From Alkalimonas delamerensis (GTDB lineage: Bacteria; Pseudomonadota; Gammaproteobacteria; Enterobacterales; Alteromonadaceae): a stretch of 64,000 nt of DNA. Shown one piece after another: positions 7,881 through 17,270 of the stretch (the stretch's first letter is position 1; every line of letters begins with the position of its first letter). Location of the stretch: the NCBI RefSeq assembly GCF_030717955.1, contig NZ_JAUZVY010000004.1:1-64000 (forward strand). Reading direction: 5' to 3'. The translations under genes and the position numbers were made by a program. Under the pieces are notes generated by a model. That model did not search any database, was not told the origin of the DNA, and was given only the letters and a program-made list of their open reading frames with translations.

Positions 7881-8222
7881 TTATTCGATCCAGACAGTTA
7901 CCAGAACTGACAGCGGACTGTCATGATGATTCTTGAGTGCAACGGTCAATTCAATCACTTTGCCTGCAGATAGCCCCTTCAGGTTAAACTTCCAATCTCC
8001 GTTTGCTTCTGGATATGGGCCTTCTCTGAAAACTGAATGCTTACTTTTAAGTAGTGTGATGACCTGCCCAGTAGTCACCCCGCGCTCAATCATGCGCTCC
8101 TTTACATGCTTACTCCATCGGATCCTGTGGGAGTAATTTTCTGCCAGATCATTTATTAGCTTTCTGGCTGTTTCTTCCGTAAGTGGAAATTCGTTCACAC
8201 CTTTAGGCTTGTTCTTTCCCAT
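7881..8222 (-). CDS. DUF4258 protein, putative RelE/MqsR-like toxin
   Basis: A 113-residue basic protein from the ATG at 8222. The core IRWSKHVKERMIERGVT followed by a strand-rich C-terminal half is the DUF4258 signature, a fold related to RelE/MqsR mRNA interferases. An upstream ATG at 8300 would put the likely operator inside the coding region, so I prefer 8222, with AGGT just before it. It is followed 10 bp later by an HTH antitoxin. The AT-rich composition and the lone two-gene layout suggest a mobile accessory module. Toxic activity is inferred, not shown by the sequence. Confidence 0.75.
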   Translation of the reverse strand: MGKNKPKGVNEFPLTEETARKLINDLAENYSHRIRWSKHVKERMIERGVTTGQVITLLKSKHSVFREGPYPEANGDWKFNLKGLSAGKVIELTVALKNHHDSPLSVLVTVWIE

Positions 8223-8228
8223 GAAAAA

Positions 8229-8259
8229 CCTATCAACTTGACACCTATCATTTTGATAG
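8229..8259 (-). promoter_or_regulatory. Operator candidate of the DUF4258/HTH operon
   Basis: CTATCA-TTT-TGATAG at 8245-8259 is a perfect 6-bp inverted repeat. A further direct copy of CCTATCA lies at 8229-8235. The sites lie 7-37 bp upstream of the toxin start at 8222, as expected for autorepression by the HTH antitoxin. Confidence 0.55.
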
Positions 8260-8372
8260 CAAAAGTTAGCACTGTCAACCAGTGCTTTAAGTTCATCCAA
8301 TAGCTGTAGTTAGCCATTGGATAGGAAGTGATAGCTGGCAACACTGACATCGATGCCAGCCATCGTGGCTAA

Positions 8373-10325
8373 TCAGACTTTAAACTGAGCGACCGAGCGG
8401 CCCAATTGATTGGCCAACCCCAACAAGTCGCGGGTGCTGCCCGCCACCTGACTGATGGCGGTGCTGTTTTCTTCGGCCGAAGCGCTTAAACGGCTGATGC
8501 CTTCGGCCAGGGTGGCTGAGACGGTGGTTTGCTCCTCGGCGGCACTGGCGGTTTGCCCCATCAACTCTTTTAAGGTGGCCAGTCGCTGATCGATTTCTTC
8601 AGCGGAGTCGACCATCAGGCTGGCGTCTTCTGCCGTTTTGGCCGACTCGTTGGCACAAATTTCCGAATGTTTTGCCAGTGATTGCGACTGGCCACGAATG
8701 CCATGCAACACCGCTGAGATATCCTGAATGGCATCTTGCACTTTGCCAGCCAGTTGCCGCACTTCATCGGATACTACCGCAAAGCCACGGCCATGTTCAC
8801 CGGCCCGGGCTGCTTCTATCGCGGCGTTTAATGCCAGCAAGTTGGTTTGCTCGGCAATGGCGTTGATGACCTCCAGTACCTGGCCTACTTTCTGGCTGTC
8901 GTTTTCCAGCGCCCGAACCTGCTGATGGATCTCCGCAAAGCTGTCCAGGGTTTTACGAAGACTGCGCTGGCTGCTGCCAAGGTTGTGCTGCAATTGCTCA
9001 GATGCACCTTTGCAACCTTGCAGCTCAGTTAAGGCTTTGCTGGTGTTTTGGCCAATTTCCGCCGCAGCATAACTCATTTCCTCGATGGCCGTTGCCAGCA
9101 TGTCGGTTTCTTTTGCCTGCAGTTGAATGCTGCCATCGGCCTGGGTGATGGCGGCTGAGTTTTGCTCGGCTGTCATTTCCAGTTGCTGACCAACCCCAAT
9201 CAGTTGTTGCACCAACTGCCGCAAGCTCTGCTGCATCCGAGCCAGCCACCCCATCAGATGTTTGTCTTTGTCTTGCGACTCCAGCGGTGTGGTTAAGTCC
9301 CCAGCAGCAATCACGCTGGTCAGGCGGCACATCAGCTCCGGCTCACCACCGAGCGGTCCCAACACAAAACGGCAAACCTGATGAGCCGCAACAAAGGCCA
9401 GCACAATAGCCAACAGACAAATCAGCACGCCAACCCACAGCATACGCTGCGCCGGTGCCAGCACTTCGGCCCGGTCAATTTCGGCCAACAGCGCCCAACG
9501 GACACCGAAAACATCGAGCGGAGCAAAAGCTGAAACCACCCAATTGCCGTTGTAATCGACCACCGCTTGAACCCCGCTTTGCCCTGCCAATGCAAGATGC
9601 ACCACCTCGGTATCCACCCCATTGGCCTGCACTGTGCCGGCAAAGGATGCCTGCACCGTTCGTTGTTGTGGATCCAAAAAGGAATCGGAGCGCATGCGAA
9701 AATCACTGCCCACCAGGTAGGTTTCGCCGCTTTGCCCCATGCCTTCACGGATCTGCATCACCTGGTTGATTTTGTCTATCGACAGCTGCACCGCTACGGT
9801 ATAGACGCCGTCATGCAGTTGAAGCTGACGGCCCAGAAAAGCCGCGGCTTCACCGTTGGAGGGAGCGTAAGGAGAAAAGTCTTCCATCACAATGCTGCTG
9901 TGCTGCTGGCTGCGCTGCAGCAAACGCGCCAAACCAGATTCCCGGTAAGGGCCGTGCCGCAGATTGGTCTGGTAATCGGATTCACGCTCGACGGTGTAGA
10001 TAATGTTGCCCTGCGGATCTATCACAAAAATATCGTAAAAACCAAGCTGCTGGTTAAGCTGCACAAACAAGGCATGCTGTTGCTCGATGCCACTGAGTGT
10101 CTGCATGGCTTGCACTGTGGCAGCAACCACTTCCAGGCCATCAGCAAACTCCGTGAGCATCGACTGAATCTGTTGTTGCTTAATTTCACGCACGGACGTC
10201 AGGCTTGCTTCGGCTTGCTGATACAAAGCACTGTGTGCCAGGTAAGTAATCACGGCAGTGGCCATGATCATTGGAAAGAGCACTATAAACAGACTGATCC
10301 ATTTGACTTTTGCTGCAAACGACAT
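8373..10325 (-). CDS. Methyl-accepting chemotaxis protein with extracellular Cache-type sensor
   Basis: A transmembrane chemoreceptor of 650 residues from the ATG at 10325, which has AAGGAGAA at a good distance; the longer frame to 10358 has no such signal. Helix 1 lies near residues 10-30, and a periplasmic sensor domain to about residue 270 looks like a double Cache fold. Helix 2 is near 280-300, followed by a HAMP-like linker. The long cytoplasmic coiled coil carries the signalling tip EQTNLLALNAAIEAARAGE and the pattern RGFAVVSDEVRQLA. In the family it signals to CheA/CheW. No chemotaxis genes lie next to it and the ligand is unknown. Confidence 0.9.
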   Translation of the reverse strand: MSFAAKVKWISLFIVLFPMIMATAVITYLAHSALYQQAEASLTSVREIKQQQIQSMLTEFADGLEVVAATVQAMQTLSGIEQQHALFVQLNQQLGFYDIFVIDPQGNIIYTVERESDYQTNLRHGPYRESGLARLLQRSQQHSSIVMEDFSPYAPSNGEAAAFLGRQLQLHDGVYTVAVQLSIDKINQVMQIREGMGQSGETYLVGSDFRMRSDSFLDPQQRTVQASFAGTVQANGVDTEVVHLALAGQSGVQAVVDYNGNWVVSAFAPLDVFGVRWALLAEIDRAEVLAPAQRMLWVGVLICLLAIVLAFVAAHQVCRFVLGPLGGEPELMCRLTSVIAAGDLTTPLESQDKDKHLMGWLARMQQSLRQLVQQLIGVGQQLEMTAEQNSAAITQADGSIQLQAKETDMLATAIEEMSYAAAEIGQNTSKALTELQGCKGASEQLQHNLGSSQRSLRKTLDSFAEIHQQVRALENDSQKVGQVLEVINAIAEQTNLLALNAAIEAARAGEHGRGFAVVSDEVRQLAGKVQDAIQDISAVLHGIRGQSQSLAKHSEICANESAKTAEDASLMVDSAEEIDQRLATLKELMGQTASAAEEQTTVSATLAEGISRLSASAEENSTAISQVAGSTRDLLGLANQLGRSVAQFKV

Positions 10326-10491
10326 CGCGTTCTCCTTAAAATCCGTTTTTACCACCACAGGGTTGTGGAGGCTGTGTTTCAGGAACAGTCTGAATCAGGA
10401 TGATGATTTCTTCTCTGCGGGATTATGATATTGTTATGATAAAAAACAGATAACATTGATATCACATTAGTTGCAATTTACCTAATAAAGA

Positions 10492-10513
10492 AAAAGCGCC
10501 CACAGGCGCTTTT
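10492..10513 (-). terminator. Terminator of the 10554-12587 peptidase gene
   Basis: AAAAGCGCC-CACA-GGCGCTTTT forms a 9-bp stem. On the minus strand it is followed by a T-rich run, 40 bp past the peptidase stop. Confidence 0.8.
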
Positions 10514-10553
10514 GGTGTTTCCCTGTACCGCCAAGACGGCCGGGAGGAAGCGA

Positions 10554-12587
10554 TTATTCGGCCGTAAAGCGTTTCATCCAGTCGAAGACCTCGTTGTACC
10601 AACGTACCCGATTGGCCGGCTGCTGGATCCAGTGATTCTCATCGGGGAAAATCACCAAGCGCGATTCGATGCCTTTGCGCTGCAAATTGGTAAAGGCGCC
10701 CAGTCCCTGTGCGTAGGGCACCCGGTAATCTTTTAAACCGTGGATCACCAGCATCGGCGTTTGCCAGTTGTCGGCATAAGCCGCCGGGTTGAATTTGGCG
10801 TAATCGGAGTCCTCATCCCAGGCGGTACCGCCCAAGTCAAATTCCGGGAAAAACAACTCTTCCGTGCTGCTGTAAAAGCTTGGCATGTCGTACAAACCGG
10901 CATGATTGACCAGACAGCGGAAAGCATCCGGCCATTTGCCGGCAAACCAGTTCATCATGTAACCACCGTAGGAAGCCCCCAGCGCACAGGCGCGGTCGCC
11001 ATCAATCCAGGGGTAAGCGCTTTGCACGTATTCAAAGCCTTTTTGCAAGTCGACCAAGGGCTTGCCGCCCCAGTCGCGGCTGATGGAGTCGGTAAAAGCC
11101 TGGCCATAACCGGTGGAACCATGAAAGTCGACCATCACCACGACATAGCCCTGCGCTGCCCACAGCTGCGCATTCCAGCGGTAATGGAACATATTGCCAA
11201 AGCTGCCCTGAGGACCGCCGTGCACCAGGTACGCCAGCGGGTAGCGCTTGCTGGCGTCAAAGTTGACCGGTTTGACCAGGTAGCCGTAGACGGTGTTGCC
11301 TTCCCAGCCCGCAAAGCTAAATTGCTCAAAGTCGCCAAAGGCAATGCCTTCCAGCAAGGGGCCGTTGACATGGGTGAGCTGTTGCAAGCGGCTGCCATCG
11401 GGCTGAATCTGATAAATCTCCGTCGGCTGGTTCAGACGATGATTGCTAAAGACGATGCGATCAGCCGCCACATTTAAATGGCCGGCGGTACCATCGCCAT
11501 ACACCTTACGCACATCGCCAAAGCTGGTGTTGATGGCGTAAATACTGACCTGGCCGACATCCTGCGTGGTGACATAGATGGTGCGGTTATCGGGTCCAAA
11601 CTGGTACGAATAGATGGAGCGGTCCCAATCTTCAGTCAGTACCGTGCGTTGATTGGTGACCTGATCGAGCAGCACCAGCCGGCGCCGGTCGGATTCCGCT
11701 TGCGGTGTGGTCATGGCCAGGTAGGCCATAAAGCGGCCGTCCGGTGAAAAGGATGGATGCGAGTCCCAGGCCGGGTTGTCGGCGGTGAGATTTTTCTTCT
11801 CACCCCCTTCGATGCTGACCTCAAAAATATCGAAGTTGGTGTGCCAGCTTTCATCCACACCCGGCATCTTGGCACTGAACACCAGATGCTGTTGATCCGG
11901 TGTGAAGGCCACTTCGTTGATGCCGGCAATGTCGCTGTTCCAATCGGGCATCAGGTTGCGTGCATCGGTCACCGGCTTGGTATCCAGGCTGGCAACAAAA
12001 AGGTGCGTGCGGTAGCCATCGAGCCAGCGATCCCAGTGCCGCACCATCAGCTGGTCGTACACCATGGCTGTATCGTCACGGGCGGCATCAGCCGCTTGTG
12101 CTTTTAAGGTGCAGGCAATATCGCCGCAGCCTGGCTTGTGCCGAAGCGCCAATGCCAGCAATTTACCATCGGCAGAGAGCTGAAAGCCCTGCACTGGCAA
12201 CGGCAGATCGGTGACTTGCTGCGCTTCGCCCCCAGCTAAATTAAGGCGCCATACCTGGTTGGAGCCGGTACGGTCGGCCAAAAAATAAATAGCACTGCCA
12301 TCGGCAGCCCAGCGCACCTGGTGCTCACGGCTGCTGTTTTGTGTCAGCCTTTGCACGCTGTTGTTGCGGCTAAAGTCCATCAGGTAGAGATCATGGCTGC
12401 TATCGGCCGGCTTAACACCACCGTTTTTTTGTGCAAACACCAGCTGATTGCCGCCCGGCGCCAACACAATATCGCTCAATTGATTGAACTGCGCCAGATG
12501 CTCCACCTGCAAGGGTGTTTTGGTGCTGGCCTGCAGACCAAAGCCGGCTATCAGCATGGCTGAGAGCGTCACGAAACTAATTTTCAT
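10554..12587 (-). CDS. S9 family (prolyl oligopeptidase-type) secreted peptidase
   Basis: A 677-residue serine peptidase with an N-terminal signal peptide (about residues 1-20). The N-terminal two thirds is a beta-propeller with WD40-like repeats (SPDGRFMAY, TPDQQHLVF, DNRTIYV). The C-terminal alpha/beta hydrolase domain has the nucleophile in GASYGGYMM near residue 538, the acid in GLKDYRVP and the base in DENHWIQ. This is the layout of acylaminoacyl/dipeptidyl peptidases, which remove residues from peptides in the periplasm. It is one of two S9 enzymes here; the other is at 34408-36924. It is probably monocistronic, with terminators on both sides. Confidence 0.9.
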   Translation of the reverse strand: MKISFVTLSAMLIAGFGLQASTKTPLQVEHLAQFNQLSDIVLAPGGNQLVFAQKNGGVKPADSSHDLYLMDFSRNNSVQRLTQNSSREHQVRWAADGSAIYFLADRTGSNQVWRLNLAGGEAQQVTDLPLPVQGFQLSADGKLLALALRHKPGCGDIACTLKAQAADAARDDTAMVYDQLMVRHWDRWLDGYRTHLFVASLDTKPVTDARNLMPDWNSDIAGINEVAFTPDQQHLVFSAKMPGVDESWHTNFDIFEVSIEGGEKKNLTADNPAWDSHPSFSPDGRFMAYLAMTTPQAESDRRRLVLLDQVTNQRTVLTEDWDRSIYSYQFGPDNRTIYVTTQDVGQVSIYAINTSFGDVRKVYGDGTAGHLNVAADRIVFSNHRLNQPTEIYQIQPDGSRLQQLTHVNGPLLEGIAFGDFEQFSFAGWEGNTVYGYLVKPVNFDASKRYPLAYLVHGGPQGSFGNMFHYRWNAQLWAAQGYVVVMVDFHGSTGYGQAFTDSISRDWGGKPLVDLQKGFEYVQSAYPWIDGDRACALGASYGGYMMNWFAGKWPDAFRCLVNHAGLYDMPSFYSSTEELFFPEFDLGGTAWDEDSDYAKFNPAAYADNWQTPMLVIHGLKDYRVPYAQGLGAFTNLQRKGIESRLVIFPDENHWIQQPANRVRWYNEVFDWMKRFTAE

Positions 12588-12604
12588 AGTAGCTTCCCCT
12601 GGTT

Positions 12605-12635
12605 AAAAAAAACCTGCAAGCAAGGCTTGCAGGTT
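12605..12635 (-). terminator. Rho-independent terminator of fumA
   Basis: AACCTGCAAGC/GCTTGCAGGTT stem; on the minus strand the stem is followed directly by a run of T. It separates fumA from the downstream S9 peptidase gene. Confidence 0.88.
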
Positions 12636-12653
12636 CGGATGCTTTGCACGCTT

Positions 12654-14177
12654 TTATTTCGCGTCAGCCATTTCTTCTATTTTTACTTTCCAAATCGCCG
12701 GGCCTTGTTTGTGCACATTGTTGCCCTGGCTATCCACCGCCACGGTCACCGGCATATCTTCCACTTCAAACTCGTAGATGGCTTCCATCCCCAAGTCTTC
12801 AAAGGCCACCACCCGGGCTTTTTTAATGGCTTTGGACACCAGGTAAGCGGCGCCGCCAACGGCCATTAAGTAGACAGCTTTGTGCTGCTTGATGCTTTCC
12901 ACCGTGGCATCGCCGCGCTCGGATTTGCCAATCATCCCGAGCAAACCGGTTTGCGACAGCATCATGTCGGTGAATTTGTCCATCCGGGTGGCGGTGGTGG
13001 GGCCGGCCGGGCCGACCACTTCATCGCCCACTGCATCGACCGGGCCGACGTAGTAGATAAACTTGTTTTTCAAATCGACGCCTTCTGGCAAACCTTCGCC
13101 TTTATTTAAGCGATCGGCAATGCGCTTGTGGGCGGCATCGCGGCCGGTCAGCATCTTGCCGCTGAGCAGCACGGTTTCACCGGCTTGCCAGCTTTGCACC
13201 TCTTCCGGGGTGATGGTATCCAGATTCACCCGGCGCACATTGCTGCCAAGCTCCCAGGTCACTTGCGGCCAGTCTTCCAGCTTGGGCGGCTTGATATCGG
13301 CCGGGCCTGAGCCATCCAGGTGGAAATGCACGTGGCGGGTTGCGGCGCAGTTTGGGATCATGGCCACTGGCAAGGAAGCGGCATGGGTCGGTACGCTTTT
13401 GATTTTAATGTCCACCACTGTGGTTAAACCACCGAGGCCCTGAGCACCAATGCCGAGCTGATTGACTTTTTCGTACAGCTCTAACCGCAGTTTTTCTTCG
13501 GCGGTTTCGGCGCCTTTGTCAATCAGCTGCTGAATATCAACCGGGTCCATCAAGGACTCTTTGGCCAGCACGGCGGCTTTTTCTGCGGTACCACCGATGC
13601 CGATGCCCAGCATGCCTGGCGGACACCAGCCAGCGCCCATTTTCGGCAAGGATTCCAGCACCCAATCGACGATGGAGTCGGATGGATTCAGCATCACCAT
13701 TTTGGTTTTGTTTTCCGAGCCACCGCCTTTGGCGGCAATCATCACTTCGACCTGATCACCGGCCACTAGATCGATGTGCACCACAGCCGGAGTGTTGTCG
13801 CGCGTGTTTTTTCGGGCGCCAGCCGGATCGGCCACGATGGAGGCGCGCAATGGGTTGTCCGGGTTGTTGTAAGCACGGCGGGTGCCTTCGTCGACCATTT
13901 GTTGCACCGTCAAATCGGTTTTGTCCCACTTGACGTCCATGCCGACTTTAACAAAGCAGGTGACAATGCCGGTGTCCTGACAAATCGGCCGATGGCCTTC
14001 GGCCGACATCCGTGAGTTAATCAGGATTTGCGCGATGGCATCTTTGGCCGCCTTGTTCTGCTCTTTGTGGTAGGCCTTTTCCAGCGCCTGAATAAAATCC
14101 AGCGGATGGTAGTACGAAATGTACTGCAATGCATCTTCAATGCTGTCGATAAAGTCTTGCTGGCGGATGACGGTCAT
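12654..14177 (-). CDS. fumA: Class I fumarate hydratase, [4Fe-4S]
   Basis: Interconverts fumarate and malate in the TCA cycle, using an oxygen-sensitive [4Fe-4S] cluster. The product is 507 residues from the ATG at 14177, preceded by GAGGAC. The frame stays open upstream to 14537, but that part overlaps pabB on the other strand and is unrelated to fumarases. Conserved stretches include RPICQDTGIV with the first cluster Cys at residue 66, GGGSENKTK, CPPGMLGIGIGG and CAATRHVHFHLDGSGP. It is about 40 residues shorter than E. coli FumA, as in many single-copy class I fumarases. It ends at a strong terminator and is divergent from pabB. Confidence 0.93.
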   Translation of the reverse strand: MTVIRQQDFIDSIEDALQYISYYHPLDFIQALEKAYHKEQNKAAKDAIAQILINSRMSAEGHRPICQDTGIVTCFVKVGMDVKWDKTDLTVQQMVDEGTRRAYNNPDNPLRASIVADPAGARKNTRDNTPAVVHIDLVAGDQVEVMIAAKGGGSENKTKMVMLNPSDSIVDWVLESLPKMGAGWCPPGMLGIGIGGTAEKAAVLAKESLMDPVDIQQLIDKGAETAEEKLRLELYEKVNQLGIGAQGLGGLTTVVDIKIKSVPTHAASLPVAMIPNCAATRHVHFHLDGSGPADIKPPKLEDWPQVTWELGSNVRRVNLDTITPEEVQSWQAGETVLLSGKMLTGRDAAHKRIADRLNKGEGLPEGVDLKNKFIYYVGPVDAVGDEVVGPAGPTTATRMDKFTDMMLSQTGLLGMIGKSERGDATVESIKQHKAVYLMAVGGAAYLVSKAIKKARVVAFEDLGMEAIYEFEVEDMPVTVAVDSQGNNVHKQGPAIWKVKIEEMADAK

Positions 14178-14315
14178 CTGAAATCTGTCCTCTGTCGTAA
14201 TCACTGCTTCAGGCAGTCGTTCTATCTTTGTTGGTCGGCTGGTATCATACAACGCATCAAAAACAGCGGCCAGAGTTTCATCGATACAACCTTGGTCGTG
14301 CAATGGGATATTTGC

Positions 14316-15695
14316 ATGCAGCATTACCATATTATTGGCGACGCCCCGACCGATTTGCTGGATTTTTTTGCCCCGCTGGCCCAGCAGCCCTGGGCAATAC
14401 TGCTGGATTCGGCAGGTCCGATCGGTAAAAACAACCGTTTTGATGTGCTGGCGGCAGAGCCGGTTTGCACCATCGAGGCCAAAGATGGCCATACAGTGCT
14501 GACCGATGCACAAGGCAGCCATCACTACCAGGAGCATCCATTAACCGTGGTCAAGGCCGCCCTGAAGTGCTACTTCCCTACCCCCGCCCCCAAACTCGAC
14601 TTGCCCTTTCAAGGCGGGGCTTTGGGGTATTTCGGCTATGATCTTGGTCGCTACAGTGAGCAGATACCGGATACAGCGAGCAAAGATCTGCCGCTGCCGG
14701 ATATGGCCATCGGCATTTACCTCTGGGCTTTGGTGCTGGATAAAGAGAAGCAACAGCTGTGGTACCTCGATTATCGCGGCGATGCCGAACAAAACTGGAG
14801 CAAACTCAATAACCGCCTTAGCCAGTACCCGCCCAATTCCACGCCCTTTGCTCTGACCAGTGATTGGCAGGCCAATATGGACAAAGCCGGCTACCAAGCC
14901 CGCTTTGAGCAAGTGCATCAGCACCTGCTGGCCGGTAATTGCTATCAGATTAATCTGGCGCAGCGTTTTAGCGCCGGTTATCAGGGCAGTGAATGGCAAG
15001 CATATCGAAAACTGCGTGCAGCCAATGCCGCGCCATTTTCTGCCTTTATGCGCTTACCCGAAGGCTGCGTGCTGAGTATTTCACCGGAGCGCTTTTTGCA
15101 GCTGCATGGCCGCAAGGTCGAAACCAAACCGATTAAAGGCACCAAACCGCGCCACAGTAATGCCAAACTGGATGCCGAGGCAGCGGAGGCGCTGCGCAAT
15201 TCGCCAAAAGATCGCGCCGAAAACGTGATGATTGTCGATTTGCTGCGCAATGACTTAGGCCGGGTGGCTGAGCCTGGCAGTGTGCGGGTACCGGATTTGT
15301 TTGCCATTGAAAGCTACCCGGCGGTGCACCATCTGGTCAGCACGGTCAGCGCCGAGCTATCAACGGGGCTGGATGCCACCGATTTGCTGCTGGCCGCTTT
15401 TCCGGGCGGCTCCATTACCGGCGCACCAAAAATCAGCGCCATGACCATTATTGAACAGTTAGAACCGCATCGCCGCTCGGTGTACTGCGGCTCCATCGGT
15501 TACATCGACCAAAGCGGTGACATGGACACCAACATCGCCATCCGCACCCTAGTGGCCTGCAACGGCCAGCTGCATTGCTGGGCCGGTGGTGGCATTGTGG
15601 CCGACTCAGAAGCCGACAGCGAGTATCAGGAAACACTGGATAAAGTGCATAAAATTCTGCCTACCCTAAAAGCCACTGCGGAATCGCAGGCATGA
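14316..15695 (+). CDS. pabB: Aminodeoxychorismate synthase component I
   Basis: With PabA it turns chorismate and glutamine into 4-amino-4-deoxychorismate for folate synthesis. The product is 459 residues from the ATG at 14316; the frame extends further upstream but into fumA. Residues 1-130 are the anthranilate-synthase-I-like N-terminal domain. The C-terminal chorismate-binding domain has PIKGTKPR, PKDRAENVMIVDLLRNDLGR and the GGSITGAPK motif. It is followed by nudL with a 4-bp ATGA overlap, the same pair as in E. coli, and the length is close to the E. coli protein. It could be confused with trpE, but the actual trpE is at the end of the window. Confidence 0.92.
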   Translation: MQHYHIIGDAPTDLLDFFAPLAQQPWAILLDSAGPIGKNNRFDVLAAEPVCTIEAKDGHTVLTDAQGSHHYQEHPLTVVKAALKCYFPTPAPKLDLPFQGGALGYFGYDLGRYSEQIPDTASKDLPLPDMAIGIYLWALVLDKEKQQLWYLDYRGDAEQNWSKLNNRLSQYPPNSTPFALTSDWQANMDKAGYQARFEQVHQHLLAGNCYQINLAQRFSAGYQGSEWQAYRKLRAANAAPFSAFMRLPEGCVLSISPERFLQLHGRKVETKPIKGTKPRHSNAKLDAEAAEALRNSPKDRAENVMIVDLLRNDLGRVAEPGSVRVPDLFAIESYPAVHHLVSTVSAELSTGLDATDLLLAAFPGGSITGAPKISAMTIIEQLEPHRRSVYCGSIGYIDQSGDMDTNIAIRTLVACNGQLHCWAGGGIVADSEADSEYQETLDKVHKILPTLKATAESQA

Positions 15696-16291
15696 ATTAC
15701 TCCACCGATTGGCTGCTGTCCCGCTTTGTCACTCAAATGCCGCCCAAGGCGGCTGTGGGGTTGCGCAATCAAGGCCAGGCTCAGCGGGCTGCGGTACTGC
15801 TGCCCCTGCTGGAAGGACCTAAGGGCTTGGAGCTGGTGCTCACCAAAAGAGCGGCACACCTTAAACATCACCCCGGCCAAATCAGCTTTCCCGGTGGTCG
15901 CATCGAAGCCGGTGAAAGCAGCAAAGCGGCGGCACTGCGTGAAGCCGAGGAAGAGGTAGGCCTTAATCCCGATGATGTCACCATTTTGGGCCAGCTGCCG
16001 CCTCAGGCCACCAGCACCGGCTTTGTGATTGAGCCCTGGCTCAGCCTGGTGCATGCTCCACCCCGCTGGCAGCTGCAACTGGATGAAGTGGCCGATATTT
16101 ATCATGCCCCGCTGCAAGAGCTGTGGCAAACTGAACGCTGGCAAGCCTGGGATTGGCAGTACCGGGGCAAACGGCATCCGGTGTATTTTCTGCACTGGCA
16201 ACAGCAGCTGATCTGGGGCGCAACTGCGGCTATTTTGCATCGGTTACGGCAGCAGTTGGGGAGTCCTGTGAGCAGTACTCATCCCCTCTAG
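15692..16291 (+). CDS. nudL: CoA pyrophosphatase, Nudix family
   Basis: A 199-residue Nudix hydrolase. The Nudix box reads GGRIEAGESSKAAALREAEEEVGL with all metal-binding acidic residues present. The preceding HPGQISFPGG is the extra motif of the CoA-pyrophosphatase subgroup (NudL/YeaB). The expected reaction is cleavage of CoA or its derivatives to phosphopantetheine and 3',5'-ADP. The ATG overlaps the pabB stop by four bases, so translation is probably coupled. The pairing with pabB matches E. coli. It is cytoplasmic. Confidence 0.9.
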   Translation: MNYSTDWLLSRFVTQMPPKAAVGLRNQGQAQRAAVLLPLLEGPKGLELVLTKRAAHLKHHPGQISFPGGRIEAGESSKAAALREAEEEVGLNPDDVTILGQLPPQATSTGFVIEPWLSLVHAPPRWQLQLDEVADIYHAPLQELWQTERWQAWDWQYRGKRHPVYFLHWQQQLIWGATAAILHRLRQQLGSPVSSTHPL

Positions 16292-16357
16292 GGAACCATG
16301 CGATTGGCGCACGTTCAAATCGGACAGTGCCGACGGGACAAATCAAAGGAGTTTTTG

Positions 16358-16834
16358 ATGGAAAAAATTCTGCAAAGCAGCCGCATTCTGGTGATTTTGA
16401 CCATTGTGGTCTGTGCCGCTTCGGCCTGTCTGCTCTATGCCGCCAGCGTTTCCATTGTGTATGGTGTGATTGTCGATACGGTGGTTCAAATCCCGGTCAA
16501 AGCGGATGAAGGCAAACGTTTGGCTGTCAAGCTGCTAAAAGTACTGGATACGCTGCTGATTGCGCTGACCTTTCAAATCATTGCCTCAGCCTTGTACAGA
16601 CTCTTTTTAACCAAAACGGTCGAGCGGGATAAAGGCCTGCTAAAAGCACTGGACATCAAAAGCTTTCACGACTTAAAAATCACCCTGATGCAGGTCGCCT
16701 CGGTGATTCTGGTGATTTTGTTTCTGGAGCAAGCGGTGGAGGTGGGCGCAACACTGGAAACCCTGTATTTTGGCCTGGCCATCGGCTTTGTGGTGTTAAC
16801 CTCGATGATTGCCGCCCGCTTGATGAATCATTAA
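16358..16834 (+). CDS. yqhA: YqhA-family (UPF0114) inner membrane protein
   Basis: A 158-residue protein from the ATG at 16358, preceded by AAAGGAG; the frame upstream to 16298 lacks a ribosome binding site. Four hydrophobic segments are visible, at about residues 9-37, 62-85, 105-122 and 130-152, with a charged central loop (TKTVERDKGLLKALD). The sequence style and length fit the UPF0114/YqhA family, whose function is not established. It follows nudL by 66 bp and may be read with it. Confidence 0.78.
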   Translation: MEKILQSSRILVILTIVVCAASACLLYAASVSIVYGVIVDTVVQIPVKADEGKRLAVKLLKVLDTLLIALTFQIIASALYRLFLTKTVERDKGLLKALDIKSFHDLKITLMQVASVILVILFLEQAVEVGATLETLYFGLAIGFVVLTSMIAARLMNH

Positions 16835-16945
16835 CGCTTGCTGTGAATGACCGGTTTCTGAGGATAAACCAAGGCCCAAACTACTTTCCAACTTAGGCTG
16901 AGATCGTTTTACCAGAGTCTATTGAACAAGAGTCGATGAATCACT

Positions 16946-16964
16946 ATGATTAACTTTGAATCAT
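16946..16964 (+). promoter_or_regulatory. Operator candidate of the ParDE-like operon
   Basis: ATGATT-AACTTTG-AATCAT is a perfect 6-bp inverted repeat 24 bp before the antitoxin start, and a partial copy (GAATCA) lies just upstream. Ribbon-helix-helix antitoxins usually bind such sites to repress their own operon. Confidence 0.5.
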
Positions 16965-16988
16965 AATTAATCAGCAGGGGCATGACTT

Positions 16989-17270
16989 ATGAAAAGCAAT
17001 AGCTCAACTTCAGAAACCAAGGTTTTGACAGCTCATGTGCCTTTACCGCTGGCAGAGAAAGTTGACCAACTGGCAAACCGACTGGAGCGTTCACGCGGCT
17101 GGATCATTAAACAAGCCCTGGCTGCCTGGGTTGCTCAGGAAGAAGAGCAGGATCGTCTGACACGCGAGGCACTGGCGGATGTAGATGCTGGCCGGGTAAT
17201 TGACCATCAGGCAGTGCAGGCCTGGGCGGAAAGCCTTGCTACCGAGCACTCTTTACCTCTGCCCCGATGA
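16989..17270 (+). CDS. Ribbon-helix-helix antitoxin (ParD/CopG type)
   Basis: A 93-residue protein. Residues 11-50 fit a ribbon-helix-helix domain: a short strand (LTAHVPLPLAEKVDQLA) followed by helices with the RSRGWIIKQAL turn. The acidic tail to about residue 80 would contact the toxin. CAGGGG precedes the ATG. The stop overlaps the toxin start (ATGA), so translation is coupled. In the family it neutralises the ParE/RelE toxin and represses the operon. Confidence 0.85.
   Translation: MKSNSSTSETKVLTAHVPLPLAEKVDQLANRLERSRGWIIKQALAAWVAQEEEQDRLTREALADVDAGRVIDHQAVQAWAESLATEHSLPLPR

Noticed and set aside
9567..10403. 278-codon plus-strand ORF opposite the chemoreceptor gene
   Set aside because: It is a mirror of a well-supported coding frame with His/Leu/Gln-rich shadow composition.
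14178..14537. N-terminal extension of fumarase by 120 codons
   Set aside because: It overlaps pabB on the other strand, does not resemble fumarases, and the ATG at 14177 has a ribosome binding site.
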